Positions 22,975 to 36,610 of a DNA stretch of 64,000 nucleotides are shown here, one piece after another. Origin of the DNA: Azolla caroliniana (Eukaryota; Polypodiophyta); NCBI GenBank assembly GCA_043228905.1, contig JBHGNT010000012.1:15748001-15812000 (forward strand), in the 5' to 3' direction. The translations under genes were made by a program, and so were the position numbers. Each line of letters begins with the position of its first letter. Position 1 is the stretch's first letter. The notes under the pieces were generated by a model, which saw only the letters and a list, made by a program, of their open reading frames with translations, was not told where the DNA came from and did no database searches.

Positions 22975-24125
22975 ATAGATATGTTCCATGAGGTACGGAA
23001 GTGACACAATTAACAAGCTATCGAAGGTAAGCAAAGCTATTGAGAGGATGGGGTACTTTGACCCACTTAAATAGGTGCAAGTTCTAGCAGGTAGAAGTCG
23101 CCATTGCTCCATTGCTTCTGTGTGGTTCCAATCATTTATAGTAAGCATCCTATCAATGAAATTTGCAATAATACTAGAGTCGACTATAGTGTAACTCAAA
23201 ACGTCTCTGAGTTCAAGGCTTCTTGGTGCATTGCTAAGGTGGAATTCCATCTAATAATGATATCAAGGCAAGGTAGCTCCCGCCCTCCATGCTCATACAT
23301 TGATCTGGAATACGAACTTTACTAGAACCTATGGATAACAAATTATTTCTCAACTTCATAGTGGAAGGTGAGATGACCTCTAATGTAGACTTAATTCCAA
23401 GTTGAAATACATGAACCATACTTCTCAACATATTTGATGAAGGTAAAATATCATTTCATGCATATCAATAACAATCTACCCAACTCATTCAAGGTCATAA
23501 TAGCATCACTAGCACCATCAAATGTTATGGATAAAAGATGAGAAGAAATACTGAAGGATTTTAAACACATAAATAAAGCTTACCTACACCATCATCAAGA
23601 AATACATGAAAGAAATCAATGAGCATAAACATTGGTTTAGCAAATTCTCTACATACCCAATGTAATGTCATTGGATAAAATCCTTTCAAACCACTAATTG
23701 ATCACCCATCAAACGTAATTGCAAAACGTGAATCAAGTGTAAAAACTTATAACTAATTGACAAATGGCAACATTCATTTGCCATATTGATCGTTTTAAAG
23801 TACATGTTGACTTAAGCCCATAACATGGTAATACATCATGCACAAATTGCTTAAAACCTAAGGAATCAACATGCACATGAGGTAACATTTTTGTGATTAT
23901 ATTTTTTGTTATAGAGCTATCAATTTTCTTCTCCAATGTATGAGATATTAGAAGCTTAGACGTATCTAAAGGATCTTGGATCACAGACATTTGATTCATA
24001 GTTGCAGAGCTATGTGGCCAAGATGTGTTAATAATGTGATGTTTTTCCAATAAATGTTTTGTAAGAGTACCCATGGATGTATTGTTTTACCAAGTACTAG
24101 AGTAATGTGAGCATCGATGGCAGGG
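22975..24125 (-). pseudogene. BED-finger hAT transposase relic
   Basis: Read on the minus strand from 24125: a BED zinc finger (CHRCSHYSSTW, stop, then GTLTKHLLEKHH, giving C-x2-C...H-x4-H), then ITKMLPHVHVDSLGFKQFV, then DSRFAITFDG-stop-SISGLKGFYPMTLHW (family 'TTDGWTS...Y...T.HW'; the invariant Trp codon reads TGA), then LRSMVHVFQLGIKS, and at 23250-22975 a C-terminal block with YLSGSKYPILSIALL. hAT transposases cut and paste DNA with a DDE core. The many stops and frame changes make this a fossil. It is a different hAT lineage from the pair at 17-20 kb. Confidence 0.75.
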
Positions 24126-26689
24126 CACACTTTTATCTATGATATTTATAGTGTGTTGGTCTATCCATGAAGTTCATTGTCTCTTTGTTGCCTTTGGATG
24201 TGTTTCTTGTAGAAGCCGAGGCCATTGAGTTTGGGGATAATAGAGTGTTCAATAAAGGGGTGTCTACACTTGACTCCATGTTCTATGAGGAATTAGAAAT
24301 TTGTATTAGACCAAATGAAAATAATTAGCAGAATAATAATATGATATGTATAAAATTACTCAAGATATTGAAGGAGATTCTATATGCTCAAAAACATATG
24401 GAGCACAATCCGAAAACAAGGATGAGTTTTCGGGTTTTTCTCAAATGTGTAATGAATAAACATAAGATGAAAATGGAGAATGTAAAACAATCATAAAAAC
24501 GGGGATGGTAGGACATAGTTTTAGAACATATGGTCAAGCTCAAGATAGTGTCTAATTTCGTGTTAAAGCAAAGGCTTTCATGTTCAAATCATAAAAACAT
24601 TTGAGAAATATGCATTTTGACCATAACAAAAAAGAGACGCAGATCTATCATTGAGGTCGCGTTTGAGCCATTCCAGTAAAAAGAATATAATATTTTTGCA
24701 GTTTGACCTTACTCAAAAAGATTTGGAAAAGGATAGCTTGATTATGTAAAATCTGAAATATCATATCTAGATCAGGTATTCCATAAAGTAAAATGAATGA
24801 ATAGAAGCATTCCATGTAAATCAACATAAAAATTTCCCACTTTTGATCCAAAGTTGTAATTCCGAAAAGAGCAAATTCTAAGATCATGTCTGAATCAAGC
24901 ATACTAAATGAGATGAATAAAATGACTCCATGCAAGAAACATTACAATTCCACATAAGAATAAATGAGAGTTTCATATTAAAAACATTAGAATGTCATGT
25001 TAAAAAAGCAGCAGAAGAGCCGAACGACTCTATGCATTGGAATCAAATCATTGCAATCCTCCATGCATTGGAATGAAATCAATTGGACAGAAAAGGAGAA
25101 GAAGGCACCTATCGAACTCAAACTACTATTATAACAAACATCAGCCGTGGAACCACTTGTCTGGTATAAATAATTCCATGTGTTTATGGATGCACTCAGA
25201 CATTCCGACTGATGCAAACATATGACTTCCAATCTCCTATACTAGCAGAAAATTACCCGCATCTTGGGATTGGTAAGAGTAATTACCCGAAAACTTTCCT
25301 ATAAGAATAAAATAGGGAAACATTGTCTTCCCCAAAATAGGAAAACAAAGTAGCTTGAATAGATTTTGTAAATCGTTCATTGGCAGAGCAATTTAATTGA
25401 TAACTCCTATTTAATTGCAATTTAATTCTACAAGACGATTAGCCGCTCACGCTACGTGATTCTAAGACTGATGGATGGGGTAAGGAGACATGGAGATGCT
25501 GGAATTGATGGAAAACCAGCTTCTCATTCAGCAATATGCCATTGAAGAATATGTCCGGGAATTTACAGAAAAGCAAATGGAATCAACAGGAAAAAATGAA
25601 AAAAAAAAAAAAAGAGGGCCTAAAACAAAGTAATTCGTGTATGGCATTATGGATTATGAGGAAATGAAGAAATTTAACATGTAGAAATATATGATTGTGA
25701 GTTAAACTTTAAAGATGAAAATATACATTTAGTTATATTAATGGTACCTAGAAGAGGAATAGCCCTCAAGAAATGGAGAAAGAAGTACCTGGAAATTTGG
25801 AATGTAATCAAATTAGTCTTGCTACCTGCAGAAGAAGAAGAAGGAAGAAGAGAGATTTTTGAAGAAGAAGGAAGAAGAAGAGTTATGTGTTTTTAAAAGT
25901 TAGGTCAAATTTGATGAACTGAATGTGAAAATCTTCTTAAATTGATAAAATTAACCTTTAAAAGTTTTATAAAAGTGTCACCCTATACCGTTAAGCCGTT
26001 TTAAACCGTTTAAGCCATAGTTTCAAACCATTTAAACCGAAACCATTAAGCTGATGAGGGCTCGAACCGAGTTATTTATAAAAATCCAAACCTGAACTGA
26101 ACCATTTAAACCGTTAAGCTGCATTTTCGCGATTTGGCTCGGTTCAAGCCGAACCGTTGTCGATTGCTATACACACCCATGTGCATAATAGACGAAAATA
26201 TATCTACATATAACCAAAAAGGGAAATGGCCGAAACTAGCCAAATTTGGGTCATTTTTTTAAGCTCCGCACTATCCCCTCCATTGAAACAACCCGAGCTT
26301 GAGCCCAGCACCTCAAACCCTTCAAAGTATTACGGAGGCTAGTTGACACCAAGAATATGCCAAAATATAAATCTAACCCCTAGCCCCCCAACAAACACAC
26401 CTCCTAAAACCACACTTCAGCAAAGAGGGTACCCCCATGCATTGGCAGAGGCTTCAACAACATTACCAAAACACGTTGCAAGATCTCAACACCATAAAAG
26501 CAAGAAATCAAGTTGTGGACGTAGCAACTAACCAAAGGTGGCCAACTTGCATCCATCATCCACGGCATCGAGGCTAACACTTTTTTAACAAAACAACACA
26601 TATTCCAAATATACAACAAAGACTCGTGCACCTTGAAGCCACCATACAAAATCAACATGAGTGACCCCCATCTTGACATGAGTAATTAT
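24126..26689. other. intergenic, no gene recognised
   Basis: No convincing gene. There are GAA/GGAAGA-rich stretches near 25828-25882, and an AACCG-rich block at 25975-26175. A 47-codon frame at 25490-25633 ends in a basic KKKKRGPKTK tail, but nothing else supports it. Confidence 0.45.
25975..26175. mobile_element. AACCG-rich element, copy 2
   Basis: Dense aaccgtt/aagccgtt words, ending gaaccgttgtcgattgc, the reverse complement of the left end of the 12046 element (gcaatcgacaacggttc against caatcggcaacagttc). Confidence 0.5.
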
Positions 26690-27400
26690 ATAATACCATG
26701 AGCTTTATATATACATTGTACAGCCTTTTAAGAGTATGTGAATAGGCCAAGATTATGACTTCCATTACATGAACTTATCCTTTAACTTACTGGACATTTG
26801 TTCAATCAACTAGTTGTTCGTAACGTTCATTTCCATTGGATACCCTAAACGTCAACAAATAGAAGCTTTTCCAACCATGGGTCCTTGTCATTCTAGATAT
26901 TCCAAATCCCTTTTTAGTATACAATATGAGACTAGACTTCCTCTAATTAATATGTAATTTGGATGCCAATGGAATTGGTTCAATACAAAGCATCCCCTTC
27001 ACATGGAGGCTCATAAAAACATGAAAGAATCATAAGCCAAACCTTATGGTACTAGTTGCCCCCTAGGAGGAAGGTGTAAATCCACAATGTCACCATTAAT
27101 TGCAAACCTTGATAACATCACCAACAAGAGGATGAGTAACAATAGCAAACAATAATGGGCTAAACGGGCATCCTTTGATGAACAGATCTTGTGAGGGCAA
27201 TATTTAATGTAATTCCCCTCATTAACCATTACTCAAGACACCACATCTTGTCTTAATAAAAATATGCAACGAGACATACGTGGGTCCAAAGCCCATTGTA
27301 TGCATTAACCTAGGAAAGAAATGACCATTTTACATGATCACAAGCTCTCTCCAAATCTAATCGCACAATACTCAATAAGTAGCAAGGACCTTCATGTACA
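26690..27400 (-). pseudogene. LINE reverse transcriptase relic (L1-like)
   Basis: On the minus strand from about 27380: DLERACDHVKWSFL (family 'D..KA.D.V.W.FL'), KGCPFSPLLFAIVTHPL (the GCPLSP...F motif), INGDIVDLHLPPRGQLV, then RLGYPMEMNVTNN and MSSKLKDKFM with SWPIHIL further on (to about 26690). The pieces lie in order with stops and frame changes. The catalytic ADD block is degraded. A second, unrelated LINE lies at 48.8-56.4 kb. Confidence 0.75.
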
Positions 27401-27446
27401 CATTGCATGTTAAAAAAGACGGCTCTCCAATACACAAACATCATAT

Positions 27447-27690
27447 GTTTTGTGAGCCACTAACAATCGTCAACGATTTGGTTCGAGAGGGGGATAACAA
27501 CAATCGCAAGCATCGCTTGTTATTAGGTCTACTAGCCATGAACTGGGCATATGTTTTGTGAGCCACTAACAATCGTCAACGATTCGGTTCGGTTCGAGAG
27601 TGTCAAACTCAAAACTGTTTTAGAAAAATTGAAACTTAAACCGAACCGTTACAAAAAAAATCAATCTCAAACCAAATGGATAATTTATAT
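27447..27690. mobile_element. AACCG-rich element, copy 3, with local duplication
   Basis: The word gagccactaacaatcgtcaa occurs at about 27460 and again at about 27560. After the second copy, gtgtcaaactcaaaactgtt leads into aaaccgaaccgtt, the reverse complement of the right half of the 12046 element. Confidence 0.5.
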
Positions 27691-28070
27691 TTTATAATTC
27701 CTTTTTTATTTTATTTTCTATGCATAATTTGTGGGGGCTGGAAAGAAGAAGCAAGAGGAATGAATGAATAGCCATAGCTGTTCTGCTTCAAACAGAGGAT
27801 AGATTACATAGATATATCATATATATATATATATATATATATATGCATTTATGGTTTATTCAGTGGATCAAGAAGAACAGAGCACGTTCTTAATGGATTC
27901 CTTCAATCCACACTTCACAGGAAAGCCCACAAATTCAGAGACTTGAATCAGGGTTTCTTCTCCCTTCACACACACACACACACACAAAGAAAAAACAGTA
28001 GTAAGAAGCAATTTTTACTGATTCTCTTTTGATTTATTTCATTTTCCACTTTCAGTAGTATTTTTCCCAT
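27691..28070 (+). promoter_or_regulatory. upstream region of the mTERF gene
   Basis: AT-rich, with an (AT)n run at 27819-27844 and a (CA)n run at about 27968-27986. No certain TATA box can be separated from the AT run. It probably contains the promoter and 5' untranslated region. Confidence 0.4.
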
Positions 28071-30110
28071 ATGACTGTCAGATTGGTTCCTACTTCCTTG
28101 AGCCAGAAAGCCCTAATATTTAGTGTGCAAACTAGACCTTGTGGTGTGAAATGGGCCCTTGAAAATAAGACTAATTTCCTCTCTCATGGAGAGCCCACAG
28201 CATACATAGGGTTCAAAACGAACCCAGTTCAATCTTTTCTACCATTTTCGAGAAATGTGACTTCTAAGAAGGTTTTGGCTTATTTCGGTCTCTTAGACAT
28301 AAAAGGTCTCTCATTGATGAGATGCTTAAAGCAATCGTCCGATCTCGATGAAGAAGATGTGGTTAATTTGCTCATTACATTGAACTTGCAAGGATTTAAG
28401 GAAACAGATATAAAATCTATGCTCGGCAAGTATCCTCGTCTTGTAAGGTTGAAAGGATCTAAGGTTGAAGAGTGTGTTAAATTCTACTTGGGTCTTGGTT
28501 TCCATGGGAGCATGGTAATCTCTCTCTTTGTGAAGAGACCATCTTTACTAGTTTGTGATGTACAGAAGGCGAACCAAGTAATCGAGTTTCTCATCTCTAT
28601 TGGAATGCAAAAGGAAGATGATCTTAGCATTATACTGTCAAAAAGACCTCATATACTTGAAGCTGATGTGGAGTCACTGAAGAACATTGTATCTTCATTC
28701 TTGAGGGCTAAGCTTAGCCAAGATGATATCAATGGGTTATTCAAGAGAGTTCCTACAGTATTCACATCTATGTCCAAAGGCAATATGAATAATAGCCTTG
28801 AGTTCTGGTCTAGTGTGGGGGTTGAAGGAAAAGATCTATGTAGAGCTCTTCGAAGACGTCCGAACCTCTTAAGTTATGACACAGAAAGCATGCGAAATAC
28901 ATATACATACTTGCAACGATGGTTGGATCCAAGCGATGTATCAAAGTTGGCTTCTAGGTTTGCAGAGCTTTTGGCATATGATCCTCAAGAGAAAATAGAG
29001 CCTCTTATCAACTATTTCTTAAGATTAGGATTGCGTGAGAAGGATATAGGGAAAGTAATTCTTCGACGACCACAACTTATGGCATGTACTATTCAAAGAT
29101 TGGATTCGACTGTTTGCTTTTTGAAAGGTCTCGGACTTAAGGAATCAGTGCTTCACAAAGTGCTCACTATGTCTCCTCAGGTAAACAATCAATCTTCCAT
29201 GTTTTCTCAAACCAACATATAATTTTCAAAATCTACAAGAGAATGAATCAGTTTCTTTTTGTAAATAGAGTATATTGCATAGTTTAGATAACCTTTTTGC
29301 AAATTTATCATCTGTGCCATTTCATGACTCGAGCCTTTTATCAGTAGAGTATATCAATCAAACAGTTCATGTGGTTGTAGGTAGACATTGAACATACTGT
29401 GATTGTTTCTAGTTCACATTGGCTGTGGTAAAACTTGAGGTTCACATTTTTACCCTAAACCCTTAAAGACAAAACTGTTGGCAGTTATACTTCTTCACCT
29501 GACCACCTTTTGGCTGATGACACATAAAACCAAGAATCAACATGAATATTCTTTTTGAGTGCCTGTTCTTTATAAAATGTCATCTGGGAAAATGATTCAA
29601 AATGCTAGAAAGGTGTTTAATGACATGGAGCACGGAGTTTCTCCATGTGTAGACTCCCATTGTGATTTGTAAGTGTATATCTATGCATATGTCAAGAATC
29701 AATATGTATGTGCATGTGGTTTTGTGTGTCTATTCATAAATATACAATACATATGAGGGCACACATGCATACATGTATATTGGAATATATGGCTGAACTA
29801 CCCCTTATATACAAAGACAGTGTCTTGGAGAAGAAATCGACTACATTTTCTTGAGTATGTGATTGGTAAAGTTGCAAGTTTGGGATTCCACTAGCTATGA
29901 ATAAAATGAAAGTGTACTCCAAATGTTTTGCTCTACGATGAAAAGAAAAGATTTGTGCCAATTCATAGGCACTTCGACCATTGCTGAGAACATGAATAGG
30001 ACTTGTAAGATACATGTGGCTGCTGGTGTAAACATGAAAAGAACTTGTAAGGCACATTAGTTTATGAGAGAGATATATAGATAGATTATATTATCGTCTT
30101 CGGAGGTCAA

Positions 30111-30149
<39 letters not shown>

Positions 30150-31576
30150 TTAATTGCTCAGGTGTTCACCTTGAATGCAAATGACAAGCTAAGACGTGGA
30201 ATCAAATTTTTCCAGTCTATTGGCATTGACAAAGAACGAGACATGGAATTTCTATTCTCAAGGAATGCTCAAATATTTTGTTGCAGTATCGAGAAAAACT
30301 TAAAGCCCACTTTTGATTTTTTCTTGAGCACTGGATTGGACAAGCAGGTTGTGTCAAAAATGGTTGTGCTTTTTCCCCCTATGTTGGGACAAAATGTAGA
30401 AAGATCCCTCGCACCAAAGTATCAATATCTCATTGGTGATATGAACCGCTCAGTAGAGGAATTAGTGGAGTTCCCTCAGGTATGCTGGACAATGTGTATT
30501 GATTAATTCATAAGTAACTATCCTATATGCACCAATGTTAGGAACAAAGATTGTTTTTTAACAAAAATATAATAATTTGGTGAAAATGATCTATTAACAA
30601 ATATGAAAAGATTTTGAATGTTTTAATTCTAAATTGTTGCAAAAATCAGAGGCATCTATCCCTCTAATATGTCGAAATTTCAAAATGATTTACATACTAT
30701 CGCAAGTGCAGATTTGACACTGAACTTGTGTTTTTTCTTATGAATATTATTGCGCACCACATAGTAGTGAGATCCTTTTCTTTCTTTGCCTTTCTCAGTT
30801 CTTTGGCTATAGCTTGGAGAGAAGGATAAAGCCTAGGCACAAACTATTGTCAGAGCTAGGAGTGTGTGTAAGCTTGCCATCAATGCTTGCTTGCACTGAA
30901 AAGGACTTCCACAAACGTCACATATTACCTTATTCTCTATCGAGGCGATCAATAGGGGCAGACAAATGTGTGAAGAAATTGATGGCCCCAAAGAAGGGGA
31001 AGACAGCTACAAAGACGAAGACACCTTCATTTATGAACGAGGATCCCTCATATTTGGGGATTCAAAAACCACAAGATGATATAGCTTGTGATAGCAAGGC
31101 AGGAGAAAATGTTACAAATGAAGAAGATGGAGGGTTTAAGCATGATGAAGAGATTTTGAAGCTACAAACTCTGATCTCTGAGAAAGAAGATATTTTGCAT
31201 ATGGAGTCAAAGGTATGGGTTCCAGTTGCACAAATGCATGATGAGATGCCGGAGGAGCAGGTATGTAACTTGTTTCTTGCTTTGGAGTGATGAATACTAA
31301 GTTATGAATGCAATACTAAGTAGGTATATTGAGGTTAGAATTTCAATGCTAGATATGTATATCAAGATTGGAATCTCAGTGCTAGATGCATATATTGAGA
31401 TTCCAGATTCCGAATATTAAGATTCAAATTCAAATGTCGATCGGAGGAATAACAATTTTCTATACAAGTTGCTGAATGCCAGTACTAGATATTCATGCTA
31501 CCTTTTCTGGGATCCATGGGATTGTATTGTTTTGTCGTAATATGTGTTTTTTCAGATCAAGATAAAGGAAAAGTGA
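28071..31576 (+). CDS. mTERF-family organellar transcription/RNA factor
   Basis: Proposed exons: 28071-29180, 30162-30479, 30799-31260 and 31556-31576, all with GT-AG borders and phase 0, giving about 636 residues. The start is the first Met after upstream stops and is followed by a hydroxylated, basic N-terminus (MTVRLVPTSLSQKALIF...) suited to a plastid or mitochondrial transit peptide. The body is a run of ~30-residue mTERF repeats (LLITLNLQGFKETDIKSML, PSLLVCDV, SIILSKRPHILEADVESL, CRALRRRPNLLSYD, KVILRRPQLMACTIQ, KMVVLFPPMLGQNVE), ending with the family signature FPQFFGYSLERRIKPRHKLL. mTERF proteins bind nucleic acid in organelles and affect transcription, splicing or ribosome assembly. 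Odd points are a long charged C-terminal tail (KKGKTATKTK onward) and a six-codon last exon; read-through from exon 3 would instead stop at 31290. The exact subfamily was not assigned. Confidence 0.88.
30113..30146 (+). repeat. (GA)n run in mTERF intron 1
   Basis: It sits just upstream of the intron-1 acceptor. The 30 bases before it (gattatattatcgtcttcgg...) resemble those after the (GA)n run at 48,269-48,311. Confidence 0.85.
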
Positions 31577-34500
31577 AAGAAAAATAGAAGGATTATATGA
31601 ATGATCTTTTGTTTGGTTTATGCTCAGGTTTATCCAGCCACATTTAGAAAATATTACAAGAATCTTTCGCCTTGTGGAATATGGATACATGCATATAAAC
31701 TTGAACAATAGAGATTTCACTTGTACGAAGATTGTTGCTGCCCCATGAAAGTTACTTGAAGGATTCAGCAATGCTGCTTAAGAAAAAAAGCAAAGGCACT
31801 TTCTGAATGAGGTATATTATTAGTACAAATATCGTAATAACTAAATCCCAATATTTTGTTGTGATTATCCATACAATCGTTGGAAGGAAATAACAAGCCA
31901 ACGTGTTCTTGTGCAGGTGCGTAAGTTGAGAATATTGGCAACATGAATGGATTTGTTTTAAGGAAATTTGAAGGAAAAATATCAATGACATTTGTAGTAG
32001 GTGAACCATTTGTTCGCCAAGCAATGAAGAGGAGATTCTCCATCCTTTTCACATGTCAATAACATTAGTAGTCTGACGGATTATGCTTCAATGCTCTTGA
32101 TCTTGTTCCTACATTGAACATTGTAATTATTCTTTTTCTTGTAAAAGTATTCTACGTATAAAAACATGGTAATACATACAAACTTATTTGGAACCTACTA
32201 TAATAGTGAGAATAATATGTCAAGGTAAATCCTTCGAGGACGGTGTGCTCATAGAGGTCAGTTGCTAGAACTACTAGATACAAACATGTTGTAGGACTCC
32301 ATTGAGATCGACCATTAAACAAAAGTCCATCTATCATAAAATGTAATTGTAGCATAGACACCAATACCTAAGTTGAGCCAACATTATCGTATATGATGGG
32401 GAGGGTAATGTAGTAGGTGAATGTCCCATTAGGCTAGTAAGCATAATAACATAAAAGGCCCCTTAAGTAGAGGGGAGAAAAGTCATCAAATCACTTCAAG
32501 CCATTTGTGGTTGTCCATATGTGAACATGAGCTAATATCTTTTGTTGCTTGTAGTGTGTCCTTGTGTCATTTGGTGAGATTGTGAAGTTCTTATTTGTGC
32601 AAGGACATTTAGCTCTATGAGATTTCATTTTGATGTTAAGTCAAGCTGAAATTCAGTTTTTGATTCATAGAAAGTGCTGTACATAAAAGCCAAGATTGGA
32701 GGAATTCCACTATTTCTTAAATTATCTAAAACAATTATTTTCATTGTTTTATGTAAAAATATCGGCTAATTATCTAGGAGAATGGCTCAAACAGACTAAA
32801 ATAAAACTTGATGGATGAGATTGTAATTTGTACAAAGTAGGCCATTCACTTGTTTTTTATAATTGTTTTTAAAGCTCAAGTAACGGATTATTCTTTTAAA
32901 GTAAATGCCACCAATTTGTATAATGATTGAACTAGAAGGATGTTTATGTATGCGCATACACATATCAACATTTATTGACGATATTAAAAGTATTGTGTTA
33001 CAAAACAAAGAGTTTCATTTTCAATTGGCAAATCAATAAGTTTGATTCCTAGGATCGTGGGGTGAAACATGGCCTCTCATAAATAAATAAAAGATTTATT
33101 CCATGTAATAATTACAAATGCAATGAGTTGTTTTTAAGGTGCAATACATGATTTACTCAGCTTGAATCACTAGTAATTGTAAGCCTAGGAATAGACAAGA
33201 AACATATTCCAGAAGTTATAACATGTGTGAGATTCATTTGATGGTTAAAAATGATGAAATGTAGTTGGAAGGGTGTCCAAAAATATAACAACTGATGTCA
33301 AATTAGAGGATTAATGAGTTACAAAAATATAGGATGTTGAGAGTGATTCTCAATTACTCTTTTGCAAGGCACACAACATATAGCACACAAGGAGACAAGA
33401 TGGATATGAATAGTTTGCATCGCCATGTGGTGGGCATCATGATGAGTTCATACCTATCATGATATGGTGGACACTAGAAATAATTATATGATATAGATAA
33501 TGAGTGCAATATGAAAAAATGCAATTTATATTGTATTGTTTTGAAGGTTTATCAAAATGTAAAATAACACATCTAGCATAGTGATATCAAATACAGATAG
33601 GTTTGAAAGAGAGTTGGAAGGTGGGGGGCATTTTGTCAGAACAAGTGTGAAATGTCCTAGCAGGTAGGTAAGGTAGTGTAAAATGTTCAGGGACAGTTGT
33701 GTAAATATATAAAGCATGGGGGTAGAGAGTTCTGTTGTACAATATACTTAGCTTATTTCGAGAAACTAGATTAGGGAGAAAGAGACAAGAAAGATGGAAT
33801 ACAACTCTTAAGTTAAACCAACAAAGTGAAAAAAAGGAACATAATGATGCCGAGAGTGACATCAAAGAGAGGAAACGTGAAGCAAGATATTGTGAACAAG
33901 GTGGTTCATAATGTGTCCTACACTTTACCATGTTGTACCCAACAACAAGAATTTGAGTCGACTCCTAACAACAATGTGAACAATGTTGATGGCTCATCTT
34001 ATTACGCCTCTTGGCCTTCCCCTCGTCACTCAAACTTATCTACCTCCTCTTTGCGTTCTATGATTTTCTTCCATCCCACTCTAGATAAATAATCTCTTAA
34101 TTTTATATTAGCTCAATCAACACATCTTCTTTTAAGCTACGACAACAACCTTTACATTACAAACACACCAATTACTATCTTTTTAATTATATGCACCATC
34201 ATCTCACACTTACCCTCCACTTGATTGCTACCATCTTGTCCCAAACATTGTGCTTTTTCAAGTATTTTATCACTTCTAGCTTGAGTGTTCACATCAAGCC
34301 ATAAGTTGCGTTCTAGCCTGCCTTCTTCAATGGATCTTTTATCATATAGATGCTCCATATTGTGATCCAATGTCATTGTCTCATTGGTTATTTAAAAATA
34401 CAATGAAGTTCATCAACAAAAGAAAAACAACCTATTATGGTGCTTGGTCTTCATCATACACATTAGTAAAATGCCTAGACCAATGTTAGACAAAGTTGTT

Positions 34501-36610
34501 CATCCCTCCCTCTCAAACTTTTATTCTTGTTCATTACCCATAGAACCCCACTTAACCGATTCCTTTCAAGACTAATAAATTCAAGTGTTAGAAGAAACAA
34601 GTTCCTCCACTTACAAAGCAATTTTCCCCAATATTGAAGTTCAAGCGTGAAGCAATGTATCCATGTGTATGGAATAATTAAGGAACACTAGTAAATACTT
34701 GGTATATCCCACTCTTATGAACCTAACAATGTTTTAGATTGTGAAAACGCAACTACAAGTCCCTAGTAGTATATTTAGCTACATTTATCATGGTTAGGTT
34801 AATTTTTTGTAATTTTGGAAGAAATATTGATTGCAAGTACAAAAATAAGAGTGTGGCTAATTGTCGTAAATAAATTAATATTCAAGTGGAGCTTATGTTA
34901 GAAGTTTGTAAAAATGAACTTTCTAAGTATAAATGATTGAACGAACGTATAGCTTATGGCCCCCCCAAGAAGTAAATGTTTGGGCAAATATTTTAAAATG
35001 TTTTTGGCAAATACTACCTAAAAATCCTTAATCGTCGAGTGAGAACTTTCAAAGACCTTGGACACCAAACATAGCTAGTAGCTTCCTAAAATAACTGGTT
35101 GAATAGACATTTTGCATAAAACCAACCACAATGTCCCCTTGGGTCTAATACATATTTCTAGCTATCAAATTGAAAATCCCATGAATCAAAAGAAATATTT
35201 ACAATGCATGCTAAAGTATCAAATGGCATGCACAATCATCTCTACTGCAATATTTTTTAGTGTAAATATCAAATGTTTATTATGGGTCCCTCCAAGTGAC
35301 TTCTAGGAGGAATTATGTAGTCTCCTTTTACAGGAGGGAAACCTTTCCTTTATAAGGAATTTATAATCATATTCCTTGGTTGAGACATCAATCCATAATC
35401 TTATAAGCACAAGCGTTACTAACACTCAATCATGTTTTCAATTTATATTTAAAGTATTACGATGAGATTAGCTCATGCATTTAATATTTTCATGGGATCA
35501 AATTGATTGGAATGTCCCTGACAACATCTTTTCAACTTAATGATGATATTTATAACTTGACATATGTCAATAGATCCATGAGAATGTTGACCTTACTTTT
35601 TCAACTCTCAAATTTTTGTTTCGAACCTTGTATGAATGTTAACTTTTGGAATATTAAAATTGATATTTGAATGACAACCAAGCCTGAAATATTAAAATTG
35701 ATGTCTGAATGACAATCAAGCCTACATAATGACAGGCTGTTAATCATCCAATGATGCTCAGTTGATTTCCACATACGATTATCTTAACAATAATTACCAA
35801 TTGTCTACGAAGATGGTTTTTGATAAAGTGTGTCATTTAGGATGGTAACATGAGATGAGCCCAAGGTGTCTTGTTGGGATCAGTTGGCGAATCCCAAACA
35901 AATGGCATAATCCATTTTTATCACCATTAAATTAGGACATGCCATTTAGCTAATTGAAAATAATGCATGAAACAATCAAGGGATGCAAACAAATGCATGC
36001 ATGGGCCACACAAACTTAGGTTGAATTTCCAAGCGAAGATTTAGGTGTTGCCACCAAATGTGCACGCATTATTATTATAAAGGTCTTTCCTTTTTGCTTT
36101 TTCTACACATTGATGCTTTTAAAGGATAAAAACAAGGCTACGCGATATTAACTTTCATATCGATACCATTGACTTTATGAACAAAAACCTTATCTTAATA
36201 TCCAATACCAAGGGTTGCTTCACATGTGTACATCATAACAAATGGAGGGTCAAATCACACATTCAAAACCATAGGATCCATATGTGCACAACATCATCAC
36301 TATGCACATTCATATGGCATGGTTAGGTGTATGATGCAAATACCTTTCAATATGAAGGTCTGATACTACAAGATGTTGAGATGCATACAAGTCTACAATA
36401 GACCTTGCATTCTAAATTAAGGATTAGAAATCGTGTTTCCACTTAACACGTGCAAGTTAGTTTCGCATTTTCTAACAAACAATGAATTCTTTTTATGATC
36501 AAGAAAAGATTCAATGAAAAGTATTGAGTTATTTAACCTATGGCTGTTCACATTCAAAGGTGCAAGAATCTGTATAAATGATGGTAAGTATGGTTTAACA
36601 TAGAAATACG
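31577..36610. other. intergenic, no gene recognised
   Basis: About 5 kb of AT-rich sequence. Frames of up to 114 residues on both strands show no family motif, no consistent splice pattern and no clear repeat other than an imperfect ~52-bp duplication near 31320-31420. The first part should include the mTERF 3' untranslated region. Confidence 0.4.

Noticed and set aside
25490-25633. 47-codon frame with basic tail KKKKRGPKTK
   Set aside because: The tail depends on a poly(A) run; no homologue recognised and no splice context.
33826-34092. 88-residue plus-strand frame
   Set aside because: No family resemblance, no start context or splice evidence.
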